DNA of 64,000 nt. Source: Myxococcota bacterium. Its GTDB lineage: Bacteria > Myxococcota_A > UBA796 > UBA2385. Under the pieces are notes generated by a model that was not told where the DNA came from, did no database searches, and worked only from the letters and a program-made list of their open reading frames with translations. The stretch covers positions 1-64,000 of the forward strand of contig JAKLKF010000012.1 of NCBI GenBank assembly GCA_023150805.1, written 5' to 3'. This document shows, in pieces, positions 1 through 11,874 of this stretch. The position numbers and the translations under genes were made by a program. Every line of letters starts with the position of its first letter. The stretch's first letter is position 1.

Positions 1-1379
1 CTCGGCGCGAGGATCGCCGGGTCCGCGGGGCAGCCCGCCTCCAGCGCCGCGGCGCCGTCGACCAGGACCTGCTCGGGCCGGCCCGCGAGCACCCCGAGCC
101 CGGCCACCCGCGCGCAGGCCAGGGGATCCGGCCGCTGCCCCCGGAGCGCGAGCAGGTACCAGGTCCGCGCCGGGTCCAGCTCGCCCGCGCGCTCCCGCTC
201 CTCCCCCATCCGCGAGTGCAGCCAGGTGGAGGGCCACCCCGCCGCGGCCTCCTCCTCCAGGCGCGGCAGGTCCCGCCAGCGCAGCACCTGGCGGGCGCTG
301 GTGGACACGCCTAGGACCACCACCAGCGCGGCCAGGGCCCGCGCCAGCCCGGGGGGCGCGCTCCGAAGCGCGGCCGCCAGCGCCAGGGCGAGCGCCGGAA
401 GGGCCCCGCCGAGCGCCACGTCCATGACCAGGCCGGTCTCCGCTGCGGCGCCCGTCGCGACCAGCAGCCCCAGCGCGGCGGTGCCCAGGGCCGCCGCGGT
501 CGCGGCCCGGCCGCCGCCCAGGGCGAGGCCGAGCAGCACGACCAGCCCGCCCACGGCCGCCCACGGCGGCGGTGCCGGCAGGGCCTCCAGGCGCAGGCCC
601 GGGGCGAGCGCGACGGGCCAGGCGATCCGCGCCAGCAGCCACGGCAGGGCCGGCGCGCCCACGGCGAGCGCCCGGGGATCGGCGACGGGCACGCCCGCCG
701 CCCAGGCGCCGACCAGGGCCCCCGCGGGCGCCAGGAGGGCCACCGCCAGGGACGGCCAGGTGGGCAGCTTCCCGTCGCGGGCCAGGTGCAGCGCGACCAG
801 CAGCGGCGCGGCCAGCAGGGCGACGGGCGAGCAGAGGCCCGCCAGGGCGAGCAGCGCGGCGCCGGCGGCGAGGAGGGGCGCCGGGGACCCACGCCGCTCC
901 AGGCAGAGCAGCCCCGCCAGGCAGAGGGCCAGCGAGAGCGGGCCCCCGCGGGCGCTGACCCAGCCGACGGCCTCGACCTGGAGGGGGTGCAGCAGGAAGA
1001 GCGCGCCGCCGGCCAGGGCGGGTGCGAGCGGCACCGCGCGCCGGAGCAGCGCCACGAGCAGGGCCCCGCCCGCCAGGTGGGCCGCGAGGCCCGTGGCCTG
1101 GGCCAGCGCCGGCGATCCCCCCAGCAGGTGATCGCCAACCATGGACAGCGGGACCAGGGGACCCCGGGGCCAGTGCGGCCCGGAGGCGGCGCCGAAGAGC
1201 GTCGGCACCGCCTGGGACCAGCCGGCGCCGGAGGCGGCGAGGCGCCGGGGCAGGTCGTCCCAGTGGGACGGGGCCCCGACCAGGGGCGCCAGCACCAGGC
1301 CCGCCGCTCCGACCAGCGCGGGTGCGAGGGCGCGGGTCCAGGGGGGCTCGGGGGGATCGCTGCCTGCCATGGCGCGCAT
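1..1379 (-). CDS. TMTC-like polytopic membrane protein (3' end beyond window)
   Basis: This open frame is missing from the ORF track, probably because it runs off the left edge. The translation begins near MRAMAGSDPPEPPWTRALAP and stays open to base 1. It has many hydrophobic segments and a motif FLLHPLQVEAVGWVSARGG, which resembles the HPl.vEaV.Wi..R motif of TMTC/GT39-like membrane proteins. The last visible stretch (RERAGELDPARTWYLLALRG and on) looks like a TPR helix pair. In-frame ATGs lie at 1388, 1382, 1379 and 1370 and none has a clear Shine-Dalgarno sequence, so the start is uncertain. It is divergent from the YgiQ gene across about 90 bp. A similar protein is encoded at 17789-19435. 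A glycosyl- or mannosyl-transfer role is only inferred from the family. Confidence 0.72.
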   Translation of the reverse strand, partial: MRAMAGSDPPEPPWTRALAPALVGAAGLVLAPLVGAPSHWDDLPRRLAASGAGWSQAVPTLFGAASGPHWPRGPLVPLSMVGDHLLGGSPALAQATGLAAHLAGGALLVALLRRAVPLAPALAGGALFLLHPLQVEAVGWVSARGGPLSLALCLAGLLCLERRGSPAPLLAAGAALLALAGLCSPVALLAAPLLVALHLARDGKLPTWPSLAVALLAPAGALVGAWAAGVPVADPRALAVGAPALPWLLARIAWPVALAPGLRLEALPAPPPWAAVGGLVVLLGLALGGGRAATAAALGTAALGLLVATGAAAETGLVMDVALGGALPALALALAAALRSAPPGLARALAALVVVLGVSTSARQVLRWRDLPRLEEEAAAGWPSTWLHSRMGEERERAGELDPARTWYLLALRGQRPDPLACARVAGLGVLAGRPEQVLVDGAAALEAGCPADPAILAP

Positions 1380-1468
1380 CATATGCATCGGCGCGAGGGT
1401 CCCCACCCACGCGCCCCTTGGCAGCCCTCCGCCCCGGAGGTACGCGCACCTCCTCTCCTGGAGCCGTC

Positions 1469-3394
1469 GTGACCGCCTTCCTCCCCATGACCGCCGAGGA
1501 GGCCGGCCACCAGCAGCTCGACGTCGTGCTGGTCACCGGCGACGCCTACGTCGACCACCCCTCCTGGGGCGTGGCCACCATCGGCCGCTGGCTGCAGGCC
1601 CACGGCTACTCGGTCGGCCTCATCGCCCAGCCGGACTGGACCCGGGTCGAGGCCTTCCAGGTGCTCGGCCGCCCGCGCCTGTTCTTCGGCGTGACGGCGG
1701 GCAACATGGACACCCAGGTCAACCGCTTCACCGCCGCGCGCCACCTGCGGACCACCGACGCCTACAGCCCCGGTGGCCAGGCCGGCCTGCGCCCCGACCG
1801 GGCGACCATCCCCTACACCAGCCGCTGCAAGCAGGCCTACAAGGGCGTGCCCGTCGTCATCGGCGGCATCGAGGCCAGCCTGCGGCGCCTGGCGCACTAC
1901 GACTTCTGGCAGGACAAGATCCGCGGCTCCATCCTGCTGGAGGCCAAGGCCGACCTGCTGGTCTTCGGCATGGGCGAGCGGCAGGTGGTCGAGATCGCCC
2001 GCCGCCTGGAGGCCGGGCAGGACATCCGCACCATGCGGGACATCCCCGGCACCGCCTGGGCGGCCGGCGCCCAGGACCCGCTGCCTCCCGACGCCGAGCT
2101 GCTGCCCACGCTGGAGGAGTGCCGCGCCGACCCGCTGGCCTTCAACCGGCTGACCCTGCTCATGTACCGGGAGAGCAACCCCCACTGCGGACAGGTGCTG
2201 GTCCAGCGCCACGGCGACCGGGCGGTGGTGCAGAACCCGCCGGCCGAGCCCCTGTCCACGGCGGAGCTCGATCGCCTGCACGAGCTGCCCTTCGCCTTCG
2301 GCGCCCACCCCTGCTACCGCCAGGAGATCCCCGCCCTGCGCAGCATCCAGGGCTCGGTGATGGTCAACCGCGGCTGCTCGGGGGGCTGCTCCTTCTGCGC
2401 GTTGACCATCCACCAGGGCAAGGACGTCGTCAGCCGCAGCAAGGAGAGCGTGCTGCGCGAGGTGGAGGCGATGGCGCGCCGGCCGGGCTTCGACGGCATC
2501 GTCACCGACCTGGGCGGGCCCACCGCCAACATGTTCCACATGCGCTGCACCTCGGAGGAGGCCAACGCCGTCTGCCGCCGGGTGAGCTGCCTGCACCCGG
2601 TGCGCTGCAAGCACTACGGCACCGACCACGGCCCGTACCTGGACCTGCTGCGCACCGTGCGCGCCATGCCCGGGATCCGCCGGGTCTACGTCAACAGCGG
2701 CATCCGCTACGACCTGGCCGCGCTCGACCCCGAGTTCGTCGAGGAGCTGGCCCTGCACCACACCCAGGGCCAGCTCAGCGTGGCCCCCGAGCACGCCAGC
2801 CCCGCCTCGCTCCAGCTCATGCGCAAGCCCCGCATCGAGTACTTCACCGAGTTCATGGAGCGCTTCCGCAAGGCCTGCCAGGACGCCGGGCAGGAGCGCT
2901 ACCTGGTGCCCTACTTCCAGTGCGCCCACCCCGGCACCGGCCCCGAGCAGTGCGTCGAGCTGGCCCTCTACATGAAGGCGCAGGACCTGCGTCCGCGCCA
3001 GGTCCAGATGTTCATCCCCACGCCGGCCACGCTGGCGACCGCGATGTACGTCTCCGGGGTCGACCCCTACACCAAGGAGCCGGTGCCCGTCGCCCGGGGC
3101 TGGAAGGAGCGCAGCCGCCAGCGCGCCCTGCTCTTCTACTGGAAGAAGGAGGAGGCCCCCCACGTGCGCGAGGCCCTGCTCGCCTGGGGCCGCGGGGACC
3201 TGATCGGGCGCGGCCCGCAGCACCTGGTCCCCCCCGGACCCGCCTGGGGCGCCTGGGAGAAGCGCGCCACCGGCCCCGCCGTCCGCTTCGACACCCACAG
3301 CGGTGAGGGGCAGATGGGCATGAAGGTCGAGCGCGCCACCCGCCAGGAGCAGGACGAGGAGCGCTGGGAGTCGGTGTCAGGCAATACGTTATAA
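1469..3394 (+). CDS. ygiQ: YgiQ family radical SAM protein (UPF0313)
   Basis: The protein has 641 residues with the GTG start at 1469, which follows GGAG at 1460-1463. This start restores the N-terminal FLPM.AEE segment typical of the family; the ATG at 1487 would cut it off. The family hallmark LVTGDAYVDHPSWG follows near residue 25. The radical SAM cluster motif is CSGGCSFC (C303, C307, C310), and the C-terminal HHE-free extension is of normal length. YgiQ proteins bind a 4Fe-4S cluster and S-adenosylmethionine, but their substrate is not established. The track ORF starting at 1022 is an over-extension. The gene stands alone, with 88 bp to the next gene. Family assignment is firm; cellular role is unknown. 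Confidence 0.93.
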   Translation: MTAFLPMTAEEAGHQQLDVVLVTGDAYVDHPSWGVATIGRWLQAHGYSVGLIAQPDWTRVEAFQVLGRPRLFFGVTAGNMDTQVNRFTAARHLRTTDAYSPGGQAGLRPDRATIPYTSRCKQAYKGVPVVIGGIEASLRRLAHYDFWQDKIRGSILLEAKADLLVFGMGERQVVEIARRLEAGQDIRTMRDIPGTAWAAGAQDPLPPDAELLPTLEECRADPLAFNRLTLLMYRESNPHCGQVLVQRHGDRAVVQNPPAEPLSTAELDRLHELPFAFGAHPCYRQEIPALRSIQGSVMVNRGCSGGCSFCALTIHQGKDVVSRSKESVLREVEAMARRPGFDGIVTDLGGPTANMFHMRCTSEEANAVCRRVSCLHPVRCKHYGTDHGPYLDLLRTVRAMPGIRRVYVNSGIRYDLAALDPEFVEELALHHTQGQLSVAPEHASPASLQLMRKPRIEYFTEFMERFRKACQDAGQERYLVPYFQCAHPGTGPEQCVELALYMKAQDLRPRQVQMFIPTPATLATAMYVSGVDPYTKEPVPVARGWKERSRQRALLFYWKKEEAPHVREALLAWGRGDLIGRGPQHLVPPGPAWGAWEKRATGPAVRFDTHSGEGQMGMKVERATRQEQDEERWESVSGNTL

Positions 3395-3482
3395 TACCTG
3401 TTCCACCGTCCCGGCGCCGCGCGACAGCGCGTCGCTCGCACTTCGGCCGTACCTCTGCCAGGATGCGCCTCCTGGAGCACCC

Positions 3483-3893
3483 ATGAGCCCCCCTGTCGAT
3501 CCGCAGATCCTCACCACGGTCCAGGCCCACGCCGACGAGCACCGCCAGATCCGGAAGCTGCTCGAGGTCCTCCGCGCGGTCGACGACGGCGACGCCCTGG
3601 CGACCCTGCTGGACGTGCTCGACGCCGTGATGCACGAGCACTTCGCCCACGAGGAGCAGGAGCAGGGCGTCTTCGCGGCGATCCGCGCCAGCGGCCCGGC
3701 GGGAGCCGCGCGCATCGACGGCTTCGTCGCCGAGCACAAGGTCTTCCTGGCCGGCCTGGAGGAGGTGCGGGCCCGGCTGGCGGTGGAGGCCGGCGAGGCG
3801 CTGGACCTGGCTCGCGCGATGGGCGACCAGCTCGCCGCGCACGAGGCGGCCGAGAACGCGGCGGTGCAGGCGGCGCTCCGCCCGCAGGACTGA
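3483..3893 (+). CDS. hemerythrin HHE domain protein
   Basis: The 136-residue protein consists of one hemerythrin-like four-helix bundle. Candidate di-iron ligands are visible: H16 or H20 in QAHADEH, the MHEHFAHEE cluster (H51-E58), H85 in AEHKVF and H120 in AAHEAAEN. Such proteins bind oxygen, nitric oxide or iron in the cytoplasm; the actual ligand here cannot be told. It has no signal peptide. It lies between the YgiQ gene and the imuB promoter region, and 64 bp containing a strong dyad separate it from imuB, so it is probably its own transcription unit. The ATG at 3483 follows CTGGAGCACCC, a usable ribosome binding site. Confidence 0.85.
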   Translation: MSPPVDPQILTTVQAHADEHRQIRKLLEVLRAVDDGDALATLLDVLDAVMHEHFAHEEQEQGVFAAIRASGPAGAARIDGFVAEHKVFLAGLEEVRARLAVEAGEALDLARAMGDQLAAHEAAENAAVQAALRPQD

Positions 3894-3897
3894 ATAC

Positions 3898-3914
3898 CGG
3901 ACAGATTCTGTCCG
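3898..3914. promoter_or_regulatory. 17-bp perfect dyad, candidate DNA-damage operator (imuB)
   Basis: CGGACAGATTCTGTCCG is a perfect 8-bp inverted repeat around one central base. Its core GGACA-N5-TGTCC recurs at 11825-11839 ahead of uvrA. It ends 9 bp before the predicted -35 of imuB, a position that would suit an activator or a second repressor. A single-base loop makes a transcription terminator unlikely. Confidence 0.6.
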
Positions 3915-3923
3915 CATTCAGGC

Positions 3924-3951
3924 TTGCATCTCCACCCCGCCAGCGTATGCT
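3924..3951 (+). promoter_or_regulatory. imuB promoter, leaderless
   Basis: The -35 is TTGCAT (3924-3929), followed by a 16-bp spacer and the -10 TATGCT (3946-3951). The imuB ATG begins 6 nt after the -10, so transcription would start at or next to the start codon. There is no Shine-Dalgarno sequence, which fits a leaderless mRNA. Confidence 0.55.
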
Positions 3952-3966
3952 GAACCCATGTTCAGG
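3950..3966. promoter_or_regulatory. LexA-box-like operator over the imuB start codon
   Basis: CTGAACCCATGTTCAGG contains the perfect dyad CTGAAC-CCAT-GTTCAG. It matches 15 of 17 positions of the Myxococcus xanthus LexA box as I remember it (CTRHAMRYBYGTTCAGS). It covers the end of the -10 and the ATG at 3958, an ideal place for a repressor of a leaderless transcript. Confidence 0.6.
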
Positions 3967-5612
3967 TACCTGGTCGCCCACCTCCCCGCCTTCCGCCTGG
4001 AGCGCTGTGGCTGGCTGCACAGCCAGCCGGCCGCCCTGGTGGCCGAGGAGAAGAGCGCCCTGCGCGTGCAGTGCGCGACCCCGGCGGCCCTCTCCGGCGG
4101 GGTGCGCCGCGGCATGACGGCGGCCGAGGCGCGGGCCGTGCTGCCCGCCCTGCAGGTGGAGACGCTGCAGCCCGAGGACGAGGCGCGGGATCTCGACGAC
4201 CTGGCCCAGCAGCTCCTGCGCGTCTCCCCCAGCGTGCGCGCCCTGCCGCCGGACGCGCTGGTCGCCGAGATCTCGCGGGTGGGCGCCCCGGGCGCCTCCT
4301 CCGCCCCTCGCGCCGGCGCCGAGCGCGCCTTGCTGGAGCGGGTGCGGCTGCGGCTCGCGCAGCTCGGCCACCGGGTCACCGTCGTGGTGGCCGACGACCC
4401 GGCGACGGCCTGGGCCTGCGCCGCCTGGGGCCGCCAGAGCCGGGTCGTGCCCGCGGGCCAGGGAGCCGAGGCGCTGGCACCGCTGCCGCTGGAGGCGCTG
4501 GACCTCCCCCCGCGGGAGCAGGCGCTGCTGCGGGGGCTCGGGCTGCGCACGGTGGGCGCCTTCGCCGCGCTGCCGCCCGCCAGCGTCGTCGGGCGCCTGG
4601 GCCCGGTGGCGATCGCCGCCCACGCCCTGGCCCGCGGGGACGCGCCGCGGCCGGCCATCCCGCCCTGGCAGCAGGACCAGCCCCTGGTCCTGACCCAGCC
4701 CCTGATGCACCCGGTCGTGGAGCAGGAGGCGCTGCTCTTCGTGCTCAACGGCCTGCTGCGCGACGCCGCCGCCCACCTGGTCGCGGCCGACCGGGCGGCG
4801 GTGCGGCTGCTGCTGCGGCTGGGCCTGGACCCGCAGGAGGACGGGGCGGACGACGGCGCCTCCGCCCGCCACGGCGGGCCCACGCCCCACGCCCCGGGCG
4901 GGGTGCAGGAGCTGCCGCTGCGCCTGGGCGCGCCGACCCGCGACCCGCGGCGGATGCTGGAGCTGCTGCGGGCCCGGCTGGAGCGGCTCCGGCTGGCCGG
5001 GCCGGTGATCTCCGTCAGCCTGGAGCTGCCCGACCCGGTCGAGTTCACCGGCCGGCAGCGCGACCTGCTCGACCGCCAGCGCGCGGCCGAGGCGCTGGAC
5101 GAGGTCGTGGCCCGCCTGCAGGACGAGCTGGGCGCCGACGCGGTGCTGCGCCCGCAGCTCGCGCCTCGCCACCGGCCCGAGGCGGCCTGGCAGCCGCAGC
5201 CCTGGTCCTCCCCTCGCCCGTCCCTGCTCTCCTCCTCGGGCCGCGCCGCCCCCGCCTGCCACGCTGACCAGCTCGGCCGCCAGCGCCCCGACGGCTCCGA
5301 CCCCGTGCGCGCCTGGGAGGGCTTCCCCGCCCCCCCCTCGCCCGTGCGCCCCACCCTGCTCCTGCTCCCGGCGCAGAGCGTGGAGCTGCGCACCCGCCCG
5401 CTGGGCCCCGGCCTGGGCGAGCAGCCCGTCCAGCTCCACGTCGACGGCCGCTGGCACGATCTCACCGACCTGGCCGGGCCCGAGGCGCTGGCCGGGGAGT
5501 GGTGGCGCGACGGCTTCGACCGCCGCTACTGGCGCGCCACCCTCGGCGACGGCCGCCGGGCCTGGCTCTACCTGGAGGAGGGGCACTGGGCGCTGCACGG
5601 GTGGTTCGACTG

Positions 5613-5613
<1 letters not shown>
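3958..5613 (+). CDS. imuB: ImuB, Y-family polymerase-like mutagenesis protein
   Basis: The 551-residue protein starts MFRYLVAHLPAFRLERCGW and contains the DinP/ImuB-like core (PAALVAEEKSALRVQCATPAA, GVRRGMTAAEARAVLP). ImuB is a catalytically inactive Y-family relative that recruits DnaE2 to the sliding clamp during SOS mutagenesis. Here the strand with the usual catalytic acidic residues reads LFRYLVAHLPAFRLE, without the Asp expected in active Y polymerases, as expected for ImuB. Its TGA overlaps the ATG of dnaE2 by one base (TGATG), so translation is probably coupled. No imuA is present next to it. The start is set by the leaderless promoter and LexA-like box. Identity is good. Confidence 0.88.
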
Positions 5614-8787
<3,174 letters not shown>

Positions 8788-8795
<8 letters not shown>

Positions 8796-9009
8796 GCACG
8801 TGCCCCTCGGCGTCGGCGAAGGTCCCCCGCGCCAGGGCCAGGACGTCCAGCGCCCACCAGGCGCCGCAGCCTCCCAGGCTGACGAGCTGCACCAGCCCGA
8901 CGCCGTGGTGCCCGGTGTAGAAGCGGTGCACGCCGAAGCTGCCCAGGAACAGGCAGAGCAGCAGGGTCGTCAGGCGGTCGGGCCGCTCGGTCGACGGCGT
9001 GGGGTCCAT
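8788..9009 (-). CDS. TM2 domain membrane protein
   Basis: The 73-residue protein carries a TM2 domain: two transmembrane helices (LTTLLLCLFLGSFGVHRFYTG and VGLVQLVSLGGCGAWWALDVLAL) joined by the conserved G.HRFY.G turn. TM2 proteins are small inner-membrane proteins of mostly unknown role. I chose the ATG at 9009, preceded by GAGGTGCGC; the longer track ORF is an extension into upstream DNA. A -10-like GCTATCCT lies just upstream on the minus strand. It is convergent with dnaE2 and divergent from the oxidoreductase gene. Confidence 0.8.
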
Positions 9010-9067
9010 GCGCACCTCGCCGCCAGGATAGCGCAGGCCCCCCCTCCCCTCACGCCGGCGGCCGCCC

Positions 9068-10258
9068 ATGACGACCCCCATCTGGCTCGATCCCTCTCCC
9101 CCTGCCCGCCCCGCCCTCGCTGGCGACCAGCGCTGCGACGTGCTGGTCATCGGCGCCGGGCTGTGCGGCAGCTCCGCGGCGCTGTCCCTGGCGGGGCAGG
9201 GCCTGGACGTGATCCTGGTCGAGGCCGACCGGGTCTCGGGCCAGGCCAGCGGGCGCAACGCGGGCTTCATCCTCCAGGGCACGGCCGAGCGCTACGACCG
9301 CGCGGTCGGCCTGCTGGGCGCGGAGCGCGCGCGCCGCATCCACGCCTTCTCCCTCGACAACCACGACAAGATCGCCGCCTTCGTGGAGCGCGAGGGCCTG
9401 GACTGCGCCTACCGCCGCGGCGGCAGCCTCCAGCTCGCCGGCAGCCCGCGGGAGGAGGAGGAGCTGGTCACCTCGGCCGAGCTGCTGCGAGCCCACGGCT
9501 TCCAGGCCGAGCTCTGCCAGGGCGAGGCGCTGCCCGCGGTCTACCGGGACGCCGGCTTCCGGGTCGGCGTGATCCTGCCCCGCGACGGCGAGGTGCACCC
9601 CGCCCGGCTGGTCCAGGGCATCGCCGACGCGGCGGTGGCCCGCGGGGCCCGGCTGTACGAGGGCACCCCCATCACCCACCTCGACGCCAGCGTGCCCGGC
9701 GACGTGCGCGCCGCCACCCCCGGCGGGACCATCCAGGCCGGCCTGGCCCTGGTCTGCGTCAACGCCCGGGCGGGTCAACTGCTGCCCTTCTTCGCCGACA
9801 AGGTGGACCCGGTCCGCGGCCAGATGCTGGCCACCGCGCCGGCGCCCCGCATCTTCGACCGCCCCGTCTACGCCGACCACGGGTACGACTACTGGCGGCA
9901 GGACCACCTGGGGCGGGTGGTCCTGGGCGGCTGGCGCAACCTGGATCCGGGCGCCGAGGTCGGGCTGGACGACGTGCTGCACGACGGAATCCAGGACCGG
10001 ATGACCCACTTCCTGCACCGCTTCGCCGCCCTGCGCGACGTGCCGGTCACCCACCGCTGGTCGGGGACCATGGGCTTCTCCCGCGACGGCCTGCCCCTGG
10101 TCGGCGCCGCGCCCGGCACGCCCGGCGCCCTGGCCGCGGTCGGCTTCACCGGCCACGGCTTCGGCTTCGCCTTCCTGGCCGGGCAGGCCCTGGCCCAGGT
10201 CGCCACCGAGGGCAGCCACCCGCTGGCGACCGAGCTCTCCCCGCGCCGGCTGGCCTGA
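9068..10258 (+). CDS. FAD-dependent oxidoreductase, DAO family
   Basis: The 396-residue flavoprotein has the Rossmann dinucleotide motif VIGAGLCGSSAALSLA (glycines 29-34) and the DAO-family ASGRNAGFI segment that contacts flavin. The C-terminus carries SGTMGFSRDGLPLVGAAPG and GFTGHGFGFAFLAGQALA, as in glycine/sarcosine oxidase and gamma-glutamylputrescine oxidase relatives. It probably oxidises an amine or amino acid in the cytoplasm; the exact substrate cannot be read from sequence. No signal peptide is seen. It appears to be a single gene, with 37 bp to the convergent EI24-family gene. Confidence 0.87.
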   Translation: MTTPIWLDPSPPARPALAGDQRCDVLVIGAGLCGSSAALSLAGQGLDVILVEADRVSGQASGRNAGFILQGTAERYDRAVGLLGAERARRIHAFSLDNHDKIAAFVEREGLDCAYRRGGSLQLAGSPREEEELVTSAELLRAHGFQAELCQGEALPAVYRDAGFRVGVILPRDGEVHPARLVQGIADAAVARGARLYEGTPITHLDASVPGDVRAATPGGTIQAGLALVCVNARAGQLLPFFADKVDPVRGQMLATAPAPRIFDRPVYADHGYDYWRQDHLGRVVLGGWRNLDPGAEVGLDDVLHDGIQDRMTHFLHRFAALRDVPVTHRWSGTMGFSRDGLPLVGAAPGTPGALAAVGFTGHGFGFAFLAGQALAQVATEGSHPLATELSPRRLA

Positions 10259-10295
10259 GCCGTGGGCCCCGCCGGGCGCCCCGTCGGTCCCCCCT

Positions 10296-11111
10296 TCAGC
10301 CCGGCAGCGACCGCGCCGGCGCCACGCCCGCCTTCTCCAGCTCGACGTAGAGCAGGGTGGCGCTGATCACGCCGACGGGCAGGCAGACGAAGTTCAGCAG
10401 CGGGATCCACAGCAGCAGGTTGGTGCCGAAGCCGAAGCCACCCATCAGCGCCTTGTGCTGGCGCACCAGGGCGAACTTCTGGAGCAGGCCCATCCGGCGG
10501 CGCGAGGTCGAGCCGTCCAGCATCTCGCGGGCGAGGAAGAAGGCCGTCACCGTCCAGGAGCAGACGGTGAAGATGGCGCTGCCGATGCCCGGGAGGATGT
10601 TGAGGAGCAGCAGGGGCGCCATCACCGCGACGTAGATCGCCATGGTCGCCAGGCTGTGCACGACGCTCCAGAAGGTGTCCCGCAGGAAGACCGGCCAGCC
10701 CCAGGGCTCCCCGGCGTTGCCCAGCTCGTGCTGCTCCACCTTCTCGGAGATCACCTCGTTGAAGGGCGAGGCCAGCAGACCGGCGAGCATGTAGACGCCC
10801 ATGCCGACGATGGCGGCCAGGGCCAGGCGCAGGGCCCAGGCGGTCAGCACCCACAGGGCCACGGCGGCGCCCTGCTCGGGCCGGGTCCAGACCATGCCCA
10901 GGAGCTGCGGCGCCAGCAGCCAGGAGCTGATCACGCCGAAGAAGAAGAAGCCCAGGTTGATGGCGGCCGGGATGGCCACCCAGCCCCACAGGTCGCGGTG
11001 GTCCCGCAGGTAGCGCAGGCCGCGGAAGGCGAAGGAGAAGCCACGCCCGAAGCGCTGGAGCGCGGAGCCCGAGATGATCTCGGGCGGGGCCGAGCCAGGG
11101 ACTGGGGACAT
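10296..11111 (-). CDS. EI24 / CysZ-like membrane protein
   Basis: The 271-residue protein resembles the EI24 family (CysZ in bacteria). After GRGFSFAFRGLRYLRDHRDLWGW come hydrophobic segments at about 45-65, 75-105, 150-185 and 225-250, with the amphipathic PFNEVISEKVE stretch typical of the family between them. CysZ members act in sulfate uptake in enterobacteria, but many EI24 proteins in other phyla have no known substrate. No cysteine or sulfate genes are nearby, so sulfate transport is not supported here. The start is the ATG at 11111. Confidence 0.75.
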   Translation of the reverse strand: MSPVPGSAPPEIISGSALQRFGRGFSFAFRGLRYLRDHRDLWGWVAIPAAINLGFFFFGVISSWLLAPQLLGMVWTRPEQGAAVALWVLTAWALRLALAAIVGMGVYMLAGLLASPFNEVISEKVEQHELGNAGEPWGWPVFLRDTFWSVVHSLATMAIYVAVMAPLLLLNILPGIGSAIFTVCSWTVTAFFLAREMLDGSTSRRRMGLLQKFALVRQHKALMGGFGFGTNLLLWIPLLNFVCLPVGVISATLLYVELEKAGVAPARSLPG

Positions 11112-11164
11112 TCCGCCCTCCGGTTGGGAGCCCTACGGCCAGGGCGAGGCCCGGATTGCGTGGC

Positions 11165-11761
11165 TCAGGCCCGGCGCGACCAGGCGACCATGCCCTCGAT
11201 GTTGGCCTTGACCACCTGCCCGGCGCCGGCGTCCGCGCCCTTGGTGAGCGCTGCGAACTTGAGCCGGCCCACGTCGTCGCGCTGGGGCGCCGAGGAGAGC
11301 GCGTAGGCCACGTAGCCGTCCCGGACCAGCCAGGCACCCACGTTGTACTCGCTGCGCGCCGCCTTCTTGGCGTCGAGCTTGTCGGTGCCCGGGTGCTGGC
11401 TCCAGGCCGCCACCCGCCAGCCGTCCCGCGTGCCGTAGTCGGTGAGCACCAGCTCCATGTGGATGTCGCCGAGGACCGGCACGTGGATGCGCTGGTAGAA
11501 GTGCACCGCCTGCGGGGGCTTGCAGGCCGGGTCCGGCACGACCCGGCTCTCCTGCACGAAGTCGATCTGTCCCTTGTAGTTGCCCACGTCCATCACGCGG
11601 GCGATCACCTTCTCGGGGTCGAAGCCCGTCAGCGGCAGGATCCCCACGCCCTCGTTGGTGGGCCGCCCCTCGTGCCTCCAGTGGGCGAACTCGTACTTGG
11701 ACAGCGGCAGGCGCGGCAGGTGCAGGAAGACGCGGTCGAGGAAGGCGCGGGACTCGTCCAT
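11165..11761 (-). CDS. uncharacterised START-like (SRPBCC) protein
   Basis: The 198-residue protein has no signal peptide and no clear membrane segment. The alternation of strands in the middle (KVIARVMDVGNYKG, SRVVPDPACKPPQAVHFYQRIHVPVLGDIHMELVLTDYG) and the C-terminal helix (VVKANIEGMVAWSRR) resemble START/SRPBCC lipid-binding folds. That assignment is from pattern only. The ATG at 11761 follows GGAGCGCCCCC; the track start at 11830 runs into the uvrA promoter region. It is divergent from uvrA, with the GGACA dyad between them. Confidence 0.62.
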   Translation of the reverse strand: MDESRAFLDRVFLHLPRLPLSKYEFAHWRHEGRPTNEGVGILPLTGFDPEKVIARVMDVGNYKGQIDFVQESRVVPDPACKPPQAVHFYQRIHVPVLGDIHMELVLTDYGTRDGWRVAAWSQHPGTDKLDAKKAARSEYNVGAWLVRDGYVAYALSSAPQRDDVGRLKFAALTKGADAGAGQVVKANIEGMVAWSRRA

Positions 11762-11824
11762 GGGGGCGCTCCGGGGAGGGTCGAGGCGCCTATCGCGCGC
11801 GGCCCCCTCGCCCCACCGCAAGCC

Positions 11825-11839
11825 GGACAACCGTTGTCC
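11825..11839. promoter_or_regulatory. 15-bp perfect dyad upstream of uvrA, same motif as imuB
   Basis: GGACAACCGTTGTCC is a perfect 7-bp inverted repeat around one base. It shares GGACA-N5-TGTCC with the dyad ahead of imuB, at the same arm spacing, and lies 35 bp before the uvrA ATG. It sits between uvrA and the divergent START-like gene. Confidence 0.55.
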
Positions 11840-11874
11840 TCGCAGGCACCCCGGGCGCGGTTACCGGAGCCCCC

